Assembly: GCA_004173515.1 (NCBI GenBank)
Contig: SECN01000026.1
Coordinates: forward strand, 1 to 36,030
DNA length: 36,030 bases
Reading direction: 5' to 3'
Origin: Myxococcaceae bacterium
GTDB lineage: Bacteria > Myxococcota > Myxococcia > Myxococcales > Myxococcaceae
In this document: one piece after another, positions 1-7,853 of the stretch
How the letters are laid out: each line of letters opens with the position of its first letter
Position numbering within the stretch: the stretch's first letter is position 1
The notes under the pieces: model-generated
The model's input: the letters and a program-made list of their open reading frames with translations, nothing else
What the model was told of the DNA's origin: nothing
Databases searched by the model: none
Program-made: the position numbers and the translations under genes

Positions 1-227
1 ATGCTTCCGCGACGCGCGCCCACTCCGGCTTCTCCACCTGCCTCGACATACGCAGAAGCGTCCGCCGCGCCCTGCTGTCCCGGCAATGGCCCGCAGCACG
101 TCATTGGCCGGACGGTTACGGCGAGATGACCAGCTACGAAAACCCACCCCCATTGAATCAGCGTGAGAACTCCCGCCGCCGTCACAGCCTCACCCGTCAC
201 ACCCGGTTTCCGTCGCGAGGCGTCCAC
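1..227. other. Left edge, no recognisable gene
   Basis: The reading frame of the downstream primase gene stays open across this stretch, but the residues it would add are rich in Arg, Pro and His and resemble no family I know. I therefore do not extend the gene into it. The stretch could hold the end of an upstream gene. At 149-159 it carries CCCCCATTGAA, the left half of a motif that recurs before three other phage modules in this window. Confidence 0.4.
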
Positions 228-2522
228 ATGCTGATCGCCTACTTCGACGACGTCACCGACGCGAAGCCCAAGCACCAGGAAGTCACCTGGGAGGAGCTGA
301 AGCAGCTACTCACCATGCACACCGTGTCGCCCTGTGCGCCCTGCGTGGGCCACGGGTGCCAGGCGAAGCGAAGGCAGCGCTGCTGGGCACCCGTGGACAT
401 CGGCACCCGCTGCCTGGACAGCGAGGTGCGAGCCGTCACAGCCCTCGTATTCGACGTGGACGCGGTGCAGGACGCGCAGTTGGAGGAAGCAGCGAAGCGA
501 CTGGAGGGCTACGCGACCATCGCTCACACCACCCACGGGCATCGGCCGGGTCACACCAGTTTGCGCATCGTCCTGCAGGTGAGCCGTCCCATTCTCAGCG
601 CGGAGTGGCCAACGGTACGCGAGGAAGCGGAGCGGCTGCTGGCCATGCCGGCGGACCCCACCACGCGCAACCTCTCGCGCCTCTACCTGCTGCCCAATCA
701 CTCGGGGGAATTCCAGGCGGGCGCCGACGTCACCGAAGGCAAGCCCGTGGAAGTGGACGCGCTACTTGCCGCGGCACGAACCAGGACCAGGCCAGCCATG
801 CCGATGCAGCCTGCGGCGCCGTTGCTGGAGAGCCCGGCAGACCTCTTCGACCTACGCGCCCTCCTCCGCCGCGTCCGCAAGCCGGAGCACCGAGAGCTCA
901 TCCGCCGCACCCTCGCGGGCGAGCCGCTGGCAGCGCGTGGCATGCAGGACACAACCCTCAACGCGCTGATGAGCTGCTGCGCTTTCGTCCTGCCTCGGGA
1001 GACGCCCGAGGAGGCAGTCCTGGAGCTGTTCCGGGACAGCTTCGCCGCCACGGACTGGGGCGAGGGCACGGAGCACCTGCACGAGCAGGCCCGCATCAAA
1101 CTGCGGCGCCACCGGGCTCGTCGCGTGGACGTGGACGCGAAGCGAGTCGCGGAGAACGAGGCCATCTGGCGTGCACTCGGCACGCGGCCTCCTGCGGCCA
1201 GAGGCCCCGCCCTGCCTTTGGAAGAAGGAGATGAAGACCCGGAGGCCTGGGGCCGGAACCTCGTCGTGGACGTCAGTAGCAAGGGCGAAAGCCGCATCCG
1301 CAACTGCGAGGCGAACATCTTCACCGTGCTGCTGTCCTCGCCGGAGTGGCGCGGCGTGCTGCGCTTCAACGAGGTGAACAAGCGCCTGGAGTTCGAAGGC
1401 GGCCCGCTGCCTCCTGGCATCGACCCGGAGACGCTGGACGTCGAAATCACCAACTGGATTCAGCAGAGCGAGTACGGGCGACTCGGGCTCCAGCCGAAGG
1501 CGTCCTTCGTCGCGCCGCAGATTCTCGCGGTGGCGAAGCGCAACCGTTACGACCCAGTCGCTGACTACCTCAACGCCTTGGAGTGGGACGGGACACCGCG
1601 CCTCGACGGCATGCTGGCGCGCTACTTCGGCGCTCAGGGCGACGAGGCCCACCTGCACACCATCGGCGTGAAGTTCGCCATTGGCGCCGTGGCGCGGGCG
1701 CTCAAGCCGGGCTGCAAGGTGGACACCGTCCTCATTCTCGAAGGGCCCCAGGGACTGCGAAAGTCCACTGCGTTCCGGGAACTGGCCGCGCCGTGGTTCA
1801 GCGACGCCCCCATCGACGTCCACAACAAGGACTCTGCCATGCTGGCGTCCCAGTTCTGGTTCATAGAGCTGGCAGAACTCTCCACACTGCGCCGCGCGGA
1901 GAACCAGGCCCTCAAGGGCTTTATCAGCCGAACCGAGGACACGTACCGGCCACCCTACGGGCGCGCCAACGTGAAGACGGCGCGACGCTGCATCTTCGTC
2001 GGCACGACGAATGACGATGCCTACCTGCGGGACCCCACGGGACACCGCCGCTTCTGGCCGGTGCGCTGCACGCACATCGACATTGAGGGACTACGCCAGG
2101 ACCGGGACCAGCTCTGGGCGGAGGCCGTGCTGCGCTTCAAACAGGGCGAGCCCTGGTGGCTGTCCGACGAGGAGGCGCGCCGAGCAGAGGCCCAGGCAGC
2201 GCTCCGTGCCGAGGGCGCTGGTGACGGACGCGAGGAGGCCATCGTCCAGTGGCTCCTTCTCATGCCGAAGGAGCGGCGCCCCACTGAAGTCTCCATCCTC
2301 CAGGTGGCAACCGACGCGCTCGGCATGCCCACCGCGCACGTCGATCATCGCATCTCGACGGAGATTGGCACCTGCCTCGTCGCCCTCGGATTCGAGAAGC
2401 ACCAGCGTCGCGTGGACGGGCGTCGCCCACGCATGTACCGCACGCCGGAGGACTTGCTGTCTGCGCCGCACAACCGTCGTGAGCGTGCAAGCTTTCCATC
2501 AAGGGCCGAAGCCCACGATTAA
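228..2522 (+). CDS. Primase/VapE-family helicase of a prophage (764 aa)
   Basis: Probably primes and unwinds DNA for replication of the element. The N-terminal part has an FDVD stretch followed by HTTHG and LRIVLQVSRPI, a layout seen in primase-polymerase domains of phage replication proteins. The C-terminal half is VapE-like: Walker A GPQGLRKST at residues 506-514, an acidic strand FIELAEL, then GTTND and DPTGHRRFWPV, which are typical of the family (PF05272). An in-frame ATG lies at 126, but I chose 228 because GCGAGG precedes it and the extra 34 residues are low-complexity. The length suits a full-length protein. It is the first gene of the element; no other replication gene is visible. 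Family is confident; the primase activity is inferred from motif order. Confidence 0.85.
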   Translation: MLIAYFDDVTDAKPKHQEVTWEELKQLLTMHTVSPCAPCVGHGCQAKRRQRCWAPVDIGTRCLDSEVRAVTALVFDVDAVQDAQLEEAAKRLEGYATIAHTTHGHRPGHTSLRIVLQVSRPILSAEWPTVREEAERLLAMPADPTTRNLSRLYLLPNHSGEFQAGADVTEGKPVEVDALLAAARTRTRPAMPMQPAAPLLESPADLFDLRALLRRVRKPEHRELIRRTLAGEPLAARGMQDTTLNALMSCCAFVLPRETPEEAVLELFRDSFAATDWGEGTEHLHEQARIKLRRHRARRVDVDAKRVAENEAIWRALGTRPPAARGPALPLEEGDEDPEAWGRNLVVDVSSKGESRIRNCEANIFTVLLSSPEWRGVLRFNEVNKRLEFEGGPLPPGIDPETLDVEITNWIQQSEYGRLGLQPKASFVAPQILAVAKRNRYDPVADYLNALEWDGTPRLDGMLARYFGAQGDEAHLHTIGVKFAIGAVARALKPGCKVDTVLILEGPQGLRKSTAFRELAAPWFSDAPIDVHNKDSAMLASQFWFIELAELSTLRRAENQALKGFISRTEDTYRPPYGRANVKTARRCIFVGTTNDDAYLRDPTGHRRFWPVRCTHIDIEGLRQDRDQLWAEAVLRFKQGEPWWLSDEEARRAEAQAALRAEGAGDGREEAIVQWLLLMPKERRPTEVSILQVATDALGMPTAHVDHRISTEIGTCLVALGFEKHQRRVDGRRPRMYRTPEDLLSAPHNRRERASFPSRAEAHD

Positions 2523-2736
2523 GGATTTATCAAGAATTACAGACTAAACAGACCACCAGGACGACTTCGAATTCAAGCCCACCAAGCATTCGCCGAAATT
2601 CTCCTCAAGGTAAGCCTGACCACAGAAGCCCTAAACGGCTCTTGGCTTCGAGAAGTCAACGTGAAATATGCCATCGCGGCATCCTCCACAAGCACACTCA
2701 ACGATCGATACCCAAGCCCCAAACAGCAAACACATC

Positions 2737-3477
2737 ATGAAAGACACCGACTGGGCCAGCGAACGAGGCAATGCCAACGAGCCGAACTTGGATCGATTCA
2801 TCGAAAGCATCGGGGGCATTAAAATCAGCACGCTTCATACGAACGCAAAATTCGAAAACGCCGACTACCTTCTACCGGCAGACAAAGTAATCATTGAACT
2901 CAAGATCTTGGAAACAGACTTTGTCGATACGGACGAATTTTTATCAAAACTCAACGACCTCAACTACCGCATTTTCGCCAAATGGGGCGCATCGCCAATG
3001 TCGATGAATCCCGACGTCATGAGAGACTTCGTTAACGGATTCATTGAACTATTCCGGGCTCCACTGGCTCGTATCGCCAAGAAAGCAAATCGCCAGATCA
3101 GGACAACCAAGGAGCAACTCAAGCTACATGATCATCGCGGCGTTTTTCTATGCGTGAACAACAACCTTCGCGATCTCTCACCGACAGCAGTCCTCCAAAC
3201 TTTCGGACGAATCCTCAATGGCTCCTACTCGTCCATCGATGCAATGGTCTATCTAACCAACCACTACGTGACAATCCCTCAAAGCGACCATGCGCATCTC
3301 CTATGGTCACCGATGTACAGCAAAACAGCCCCAGACTCATTATCCGAATCGATTAACAACTTAGGCAGAAAATGGTTTGATTTCTGCGAAAGAGAGCATG
3401 GCCCGTTCGACAGTAGATACGAGGGGCCAACTATTCACGAGGCAGTCCCCAGGAAGACCGACAAAAATTCATCCTAA
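2737..3477 (+). CDS. Unknown protein with PD-(D/E)XK-like nuclease signature (246 aa)
   Basis: I do not recognise the family. Near the N-terminus, NADYLLP with D43 is followed by VIIELKIL with E54 and K56. This D, then hydrophobic strand, then E-x-K layout is the core of PD-(D/E)XK nucleases such as restriction enzymes. The rest is mixed alpha/beta with no membrane segment. The composition is far more AT-rich than the phage genes (about 47% GC over 2821-2880), which suggests recent transfer. An ATG at 2668 is in frame, but residues before 2737 look non-coding and the SD choice is unclear. Its TAA stop is also the target-site duplication of the IS-bounded cassette that follows. A phage-defence or restriction role is inference from motif and position. 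Confidence 0.6.
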   Translation: MKDTDWASERGNANEPNLDRFIESIGGIKISTLHTNAKFENADYLLPADKVIIELKILETDFVDTDEFLSKLNDLNYRIFAKWGASPMSMNPDVMRDFVNGFIELFRAPLARIAKKANRQIRTTKEQLKLHDHRGVFLCVNNNLRDLSPTAVLQTFGRILNGSYSSIDAMVYLTNHYVTIPQSDHAHLLWSPMYSKTAPDSLSESINNLGRKWFDFCEREHGPFDSRYEGPTIHEAVPRKTDKNSS

Positions 3478-3597
3478 GAGCCCATTTCGGTAGACGTTCT
3501 CAGATTTTCCTGCCCGAGACAGGCCGCAAAAACTAGCGCCTATTGAGCTGCGCACTATGAATTTTCTGTTCCTCAAATAAAATCCAGGTATCTCCAA

Positions 3598-4062
3598 ATG
3601 CACTCCGACCACGAAGCCCGCATCGCGTCCTACAGCGCGCAGCTGAATGAATTACTCGCTGCCCCTTCGATAAAGTATTCCGATTGGCCCCCTCCTGACG
3701 TAGTCCATCTCAGAAATATTGCAGGCGTATATCACTTCTACAAGGTTCGCGAGAGCCACATCGATTCCGTTTATGTTGGTAAGGGTGGTTTTGGAAAAGG
3801 CGAGGAATGGAGCTTGCATGCGCGCCTAAAGCAGCATTTTCAGCCTTCACAGAAGCATACCTTGCTCGGCAAGGCTTCGAGAGCAACGGAAGTCCCACCC
3901 GAAAAATTAATGGCACAATTTCGGGCAGGAGACTTGCGACTTCAGTGGCTTGCTTTGGGGACCCGTTCGGACAGAGAGAACATTCAACTTGAGCGCGAAC
4001 TGCTTTGGTTCGAGTGTTTTGCCATCGCGGTGCTCAGACCGATGTTCACAGATGAAGGATAG
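3598..4062 (+). CDS. GIY-YIG nuclease domain protein (154 aa)
   Basis: Predicted small endonuclease. GVY at residues 43-45 and YVG at 59-61 form the GIY-YIG pair. LHARLKQHF supplies the conserved Arg (R76) and His (H80), and a late acidic cluster LERELLWFE (E132/E134) could supply the metal-binding Glu. The length suits a single-domain protein, with about 40 extra N-terminal residues and no separate DNA-binding domain visible. The ATG at 3598 has only a weak CAGG upstream. It lies inside the inverted repeats of a broken IS5-type element and its end overlaps the reading frame of the transposase remnant on the other strand. It could be a homing-type, restriction-type or defence nuclease; the sequence does not decide. 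Confidence 0.72.
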   Translation: MHSDHEARIASYSAQLNELLAAPSIKYSDWPPPDVVHLRNIAGVYHFYKVRESHIDSVYVGKGGFGKGEEWSLHARLKQHFQPSQKHTLLGKASRATEVPPEKLMAQFRAGDLRLQWLALGTRSDRENIQLERELLWFECFAIAVLRPMFTDEG

Positions 4063-4303
4063 GAGAAACGGCGGGCCCTCCTGCTAGGAATCGATAGGCC
4101 GAGGACGGATGGCACAGGCCCGTGGCCCTCAAAGCACCCCACTGCATCCCTGTGCGCAGCACCAGGAGGATTCCATCCAGGGCCTGTCGGTTGGGCACTC
4201 GCGGGTTATCGCACCCCAGCGGATGCTCTGGACGTGCTGGCAGCAGCGACTCGATACGTCGCCACAGTCCATCCGGCACCCGCCAGCCGTCGTCCTTCTT
4301 CAC
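4046..4303 (-). pseudogene. Truncated IS5-family transposase, N-terminus only
   Basis: The GTG at 4303 starts a reading frame whose first 70 or so residues match the N-terminal region (DUF4096-like) of IS5-family transposases: DGLWRRIESLLPARP, then RQALDGILLVLRTGMQW. The match stops near 4077 and the frame runs on into the 3' end of the GIY-YIG gene before ending. The DDE catalytic core is absent, so no active transposase can be made. The start lies 73 bases inside the right inverted repeat of the 899-bp element, the normal place for this family. It could still move in trans if a related transposase were present. Confidence 0.75.
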
Positions 4304-4421
4304 TCCCCCATGGCCGCATCCTCCTGCCTCTTCAACCCGGCAGGTGGCCGACCTTCTTCCCTACCGAAATAGGCTCTAAGCAATCGACCACGCACCAGCA
4401 TTCAACGCACATGGAGTCTAT

Positions 4422-5314
4422 TAAGACTTCCTTTCATAACCCCACCAGCGATGGGGTGGGAATGCAGTCGCTCGGCTAGATGCGCACCTTGGACGCATGA
4501 AGCGTGAGCTCGTGCCCGAGGCCCTCTGGCAGCGCATGGAGCCGCTGCTACCGAAGCGCCGTCGCCACCGCAAAGGAGGCCGCCCGTTCGCAGATGACCG
4601 CGCAGCCCTGCGCGGCATCCTCTTCGTGCTGAAGACGGGCATCGCGTGGGAAGACCTGCCGGCGGAAGTCTTCGGCGTGAGTGGCATCACCTGTTGGCGC
4701 AGGCTCAACCAATGGGCGAAGGCGGGTGTCTTTCGCAAGCTGCAGCAGAAGCTGCTCAACGAGTTGGGCATGCGCGGCCGCATCGACTGGAGCCGTGCCT
4801 CCTTCGACTCGGGCAGTGTCCGGGCTCAAAAGGGGGGCCCGAAACGGGCAAGAATCCCACCGACAGAGGGAAGAAGGGCTCCAAGCACCATCTCGTCGTA
4901 GACCGAAAAGGGCTGCCACTCGCCGTGCTCCTCTCGGCCGCCAATGTGCATGACATGAAGCGCGCGCTACCCCTCGTCGATGCCATCCCTCCCGTACACA
5001 CCGGGCGCCGCGGCCGGCCGCGCAGGCGACCCAAGAAGGTGCATGGTGACAAGGGCTACGACTACGCCGTCATCCGCCGCGGGCTATGCGAGCGGCGCAT
5101 CAAGCCCCGCATCGCGCGCAAAGGAGTCGAGTCGAGCCAGAAACTGGGACGCCACCGCTGGGTGGTGGAGCGCAGCCTGTCCTGGTTGCACCACCTCAAG
5201 CGCCTGCGTATTCGGGAGGAGCGCCGAGCCGACCTGCACCTGGCGCTCCTACAGCTCGGTTGCTGCGTCGTACTTCAGCGCAGACTCCCTCGCCGGTTAT
5301 GAAAGGAAGTCTTA
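4422..5314 (+). mobile_element. Complete IS5-family insertion sequence (IS427-like)
   Basis: A perfect 20-bp inverted repeat bounds the element: 4422-4441 (TAAGACTTCCTTTCATAACC) and its reverse complement at 5295-5314. The TA at the outer edge is probably the target duplication, which together with the size (about 890 bp) and two overlapping frames fits the IS427 group. It contains one transposase made by frameshifting, with the catalytic residues intact, so the element may be active. It sits only 45 bases downstream of the older IS-bounded cassette, so this cargo region has taken at least two insertions. Confidence 0.88.
4497..5302 (+). CDS. IS5-family transposase, two frames joined by -1 frameshift
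   Basis: DDE transposase. Frame A (from 4497) gives the N-terminal domain, including LWQRMEPLLP and GILFVLKTGIAWEDLP, up to the first catalytic Asp in ASFDSGSVRA. Frame B carries GSKHHLVVD, the second Asp in ANVHDMKRA and the catalytic Glu in RWVVERSLSWL. The frames join by a -1 shift at the A4G6 run (4828-4837): reading CAA AAG GGG then stepping back gives KGGPETGKNPTDRGKKGSK, the expected family sequence. Without the shift frame A stops at about 4901. The combined product is about 268 aa, full length. The second frame ends inside the right inverted repeat, as is common in short IS elements. Confidence 0.85.
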
Positions 5315-5418
5315 GGCACCGGTAGCCCCGGGCAACGACTCGACAGCCAGGTCCAACTGGACCCACTCTAACCGGCTAGAGATCGTGCGTTATTCTGACC
5401 GTGAGCCATGGAGAAACT

Positions 5419-7074
5419 ATGAAAACACAAGAAATACTTGGAATCGAAGTGAAAGAATCCGCCGCATCCCGAAATCTTACATATACGCAGTTCACAGACG
5501 AGCTATTAAAATACGACAAACTAGCAATTTTACAAGCAGCATCCTCTATCCTCTGGCAGATCTGGCGAAAGCCCAATGCGCCCCCCGGAAGAGAAAACGA
5601 TTATGAACTTTGCCGCACCTACGCCAGCAGGATCGCTGTAATCAAAGCAGCCTCCGGGAAGAGTTCCTCTTCACCAAGACCAATCAGCGAGCCAGAATTC
5701 ATAAAACTCGTCCACGAGTATCTTGGCATCCACGAACCACTTACGGATCACAGCTTCTTCAAAAGTCACGAGGGGCCGGAATTCCTCAATGCCCTTCAAG
5801 CACATGAAGCATTCAAGAATTTTGTCCCACCAGTCGACGTCCTACATGGATACACATCAAGACTCACTATACTGAGAACACTTAGATCTCAGTGGGACTA
5901 TCGCTCTGCAAGTCCGACTGGGATTTTCCGGAGCTGGGAAATTGTAAGCCGCCTAAACAAGCAGCATCACGGCCAAATCTTTGACAGATTGAAAGCAACA
6001 CTCAACATCGACCCCAAAGACTATGTCCGAGCAGGCATGGTCCTGCTCTCCTCTGGCAACATGTACAACCACTTGGGGCTCATGATTCCCCAAGAACTCG
6101 TTCTTTCCAAGGACGTGGCCGACACTCTGAACTTAGATGCAGAGGCAGTCCATTTCGTTGCCAGCAGGCTCGCACAGCGCTGTGACGACCTTGAGCAGTG
6201 GCATCAGTCAGAAGTCAATGCGCTTCCCGAGCAATATCGGAAATACGCACCGCATCCACTTGTTGCCCGACCCCTCATCCAAATCGACAGTAGTCTTGGG
6301 AATTGGTCAGGAAAAGGAACTGGATACCTGTGCCCGTCACCTGCGCACTTGGTCTGGAGAATGCAGTCAGCATGCATTGATGCGATACGCCTACTGCCAA
6401 AGTCAACCCCCTCCGAGAATCTGATGTCGGATCTTGGCGCATGCCTTTCCTCCTATCTGCATGAATTTCTATCCACAACACTTACTTCGTCGCGCGTAGT
6501 CAATCTTGACAGCATTGGCGACCAACAAGAAAAACACGCCGACTTCCTCATAATCGCAGGCGACTTGGCACTAATCATCGAGTCAAAAACATCACTGGGT
6601 CCGACATCGGCCAAGTCAACCATTTCGCCCACAGACACCGTGAACGTATGGGGAAGAATGCTTCGTGCGTATCAGCAATGCGCTCATACAATAAAGAGCG
6701 GCGTATGGAGCACGCTATCTTCGACATCAGTCAAGCGGTTTGCCTCAATCGTTTGCTTTGACGAAAACATGTGTCCTGAAGGCGCCGTGTTCAACGATTT
6801 CGGTACTAACTCTGGCCTCTTTGCCTCTCTCAGCCTCGGCCCTACCGAAGCAGTGAGCATGCAGGAACTGGAGGATCTTCTCGGGACATTCGGCGCAGAA
6901 AAACTAGGCGAACTGATTATCAGCAAATGGGCGCAAGGCAAGCAAGGCGACATGCTTCGCGCATTTGCAAATTCATCAAAACAAGCGCTCGAGATTGACT
7001 CCCCGTCACTACACTTGCGCAACGCAGAAAACGAAATATTTCCCGGCTACAAACCGCAATTGCGGAAGGATTAG
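5419..7074 (+). CDS. Large unknown protein with PD-(D/E)XK-like signature (551 aa)
   Basis: I do not recognise the family. In the C-terminal third, HADFLIIAGD with D375 is followed by LALIIESKTSL with E388 and K390, then by a helix with AYQQCAHTI. This is the D, strand, E-x-K, helix order of a PD-(D/E)XK nuclease domain. The first 350 residues are mostly helical by eye, with no P-loop, transmembrane segment or signal peptide. I start at ATG 5419, which has GGAGAA (5410-5415) four bases upstream. The GC level is low (about 50% at 5521-5580), unlike the tail genes, which suggests horizontal cargo. It lies alone between an IS and the tail operon. A single-gene defence nuclease is plausible; a role is not shown. 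Confidence 0.6.
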   Translation: MKTQEILGIEVKESAASRNLTYTQFTDELLKYDKLAILQAASSILWQIWRKPNAPPGRENDYELCRTYASRIAVIKAASGKSSSSPRPISEPEFIKLVHEYLGIHEPLTDHSFFKSHEGPEFLNALQAHEAFKNFVPPVDVLHGYTSRLTILRTLRSQWDYRSASPTGIFRSWEIVSRLNKQHHGQIFDRLKATLNIDPKDYVRAGMVLLSSGNMYNHLGLMIPQELVLSKDVADTLNLDAEAVHFVASRLAQRCDDLEQWHQSEVNALPEQYRKYAPHPLVARPLIQIDSSLGNWSGKGTGYLCPSPAHLVWRMQSACIDAIRLLPKSTPSENLMSDLGACLSSYLHEFLSTTLTSSRVVNLDSIGDQQEKHADFLIIAGDLALIIESKTSLGPTSAKSTISPTDTVNVWGRMLRAYQQCAHTIKSGVWSTLSSTSVKRFASIVCFDENMCPEGAVFNDFGTNSGLFASLSLGPTEAVSMQELEDLLGTFGAEKLGELIISKWAQGKQGDMLRAFANSSKQALEIDSPSLHLRNAENEIFPGYKPQLRKD

Positions 7075-7171
7075 GTGGTCGCGCAGCAAGGCAGCGCCAT
7101 CCAATGTTCCAGCCAAGTGAAGCACGCTAGATTTTAATTCTTAAAGCGACGGTTTTGTTTCCCGGGAACTG

Positions 7172-7187
7172 CCCCCATTGAAGTGGG
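7172..7187 (+). promoter_or_regulatory. CCCCCATTGAA motif, copy 2
   Basis: CCCCCATTGAA (7172-7182) followed by GTGGG. CCCA at 7174-7177 can pair with TGGG at 7184-7187. It lies at the switch from AT-rich cargo to the head-tail genes. The same left half occurs at 149, 9379 and (as CCCCCATTCAG) 16791. Confidence 0.45.
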
Positions 7188-7188
7188 T

Positions 7189-7210
7189 GAGGACGTCGTT
7201 CGACGTCCTC
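7189..7210 (+). repeat. Perfect 10-bp hairpin before the truncated connector
   Basis: GAGGACGTCG (7189-7198) and CGACGTCCTC (7201-7210) pair perfectly around a TT loop. No T-run follows, so it is not a standard terminator. It could be an operator, an mRNA 5' structure or a scar at the junction where the connector lost its 5' part. Confidence 0.55.
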
Positions 7211-7215
7211 TCTCC

Positions 7216-7530
7216 ATGGGAGCAACGGGACATGAGCAACGCGGCACTTTCGCGAATCGTCAGCGCCCAGGCAGCGCTCGGCGCGCAGTGCCGGGGCAGC
7301 GGGCCCTGGATGCCTCGCGCGTGGTGACGCTGCCGGAGGACGTGCAGGAGGCAGCCATTCTCACGGCGGTGCAACTGTATCGCTCGCGTGGCGTCGACTC
7401 GATGGTGGCGAGCGAGTCCATCGGCGATTGGTCCGTGAGCTACTTCGCGGCGAAGGCCGAGGGGAAAAGTCCCATCCCTGGCATCGCGCAGGCGCTGCTG
7501 GCCCCCTACGTCATTCACCGGGTGAGCTGA
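7216..7530 (+). pseudogene. 5'-truncated phage head-tail connector (gp6-like)
   Basis: Only the C-terminal part looks like a phage protein: LPEDVQEAAILTAVQLYRSR, GDWSVSYF and IPGIAQALLAPY match the late helix and C-terminal pattern of gp6-like head-tail connectors, which form the ring between portal and tail. The first 35 or so residues in this frame are Arg/Gly-rich and unrelated, and the 60 or more N-terminal residues usual in the family are missing. An alternative ATG at 7232 opens another frame that stops near 7325. I read this as a deletion breakpoint, possibly with a frameshift. The stop overlaps the next start (TGATG at 7528-7532), so the downstream operon remains coupled. The exact start is unknown. 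Confidence 0.5.
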
Positions 7531-7853
7531 TGGCCTCGCCCGTGGACACCTTCCGGCAGTCGATCACCTATGCTGTGCTGACGGGCCGGGACGCCTATGG
7601 CAAGCCGACGCTCGGGCCCCAGGTGACGGCGCGCGCTCGCGTGCAGCCGTCCAGACGTCTCATCCGCGATGCCAACGGCAACGAGCATCTGGCCGCGCAC
7701 GTCGTTTACACGGACGCGGTTCTCACGTTGCAACACCGCGTCTGGCTGCCGGGCGAGGACGTGGCGGACTTCAATCGTGCCCGGCGTCCCGTAGCGGTGG
7801 ACGAGAGCGTCGATGGCTCCGGCGCTGTGCGCTTCCGGAAGGTGTGGTTCTGA
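7530..7853 (+). CDS. Phage head-closure/head-tail joining protein (107 aa)
   Basis: Probable head-closure ring protein of a siphovirus-type particle. The order is diagnostic: short, about 110 aa, directly after the connector and before the tail terminator. Visible features are FRQSITYAVLTGRDAYG at the N-terminus, a basic strand ARARVQPSRRLIRDANG, and LQHRVWLPGEDVADF, resembling the beta-barrel stopper family. The ATG at 7530 overlaps the preceding stop (TGATG) and the stop overlaps the next ATG in the same way, which indicates translational coupling. Without a capsid gene in the window it is unclear what it would cap. The family assignment relies on length and synteny as much as on sequence. 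Confidence 0.6.
   Translation: MASPVDTFRQSITYAVLTGRDAYGKPTLGPQVTARARVQPSRRLIRDANGNEHLAAHVVYTDAVLTLQHRVWLPGEDVADFNRARRPVAVDESVDGSGAVRFRKVWF

Larger units (their letters stand above)
3478..4376. mobile_element. Gutted IS5-family element (IS1031-like) carrying a GIY-YIG gene
   Basis: GAGCCCATTTCGGTAG at 3478-3493 reads inward from the left. GAGCCTATTTCGGTAG reads inward from the right on the minus strand (4361-4376), with one mismatch. TAA flanks both ends directly (3475-3477 and 4377-4379), as expected for the 3-bp TNA duplication of IS1031-type elements. The 899-bp length also fits that group. Inside, only the first quarter or so of a transposase survives (minus strand, 4046-4303); the rest is occupied by a plus-strand GIY-YIG nuclease gene. 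The element either acquired the gene by internal replacement or moved with it as a non-autonomous cassette. The ends and duplication are visible; the history is inferred. Confidence 0.65.

Noticed and set aside
4109..4479. Several plus-strand short open frames across the transposase remnant
   Set aside because: They are antisense to a recognisable transposase N-terminus and have no features of their own.
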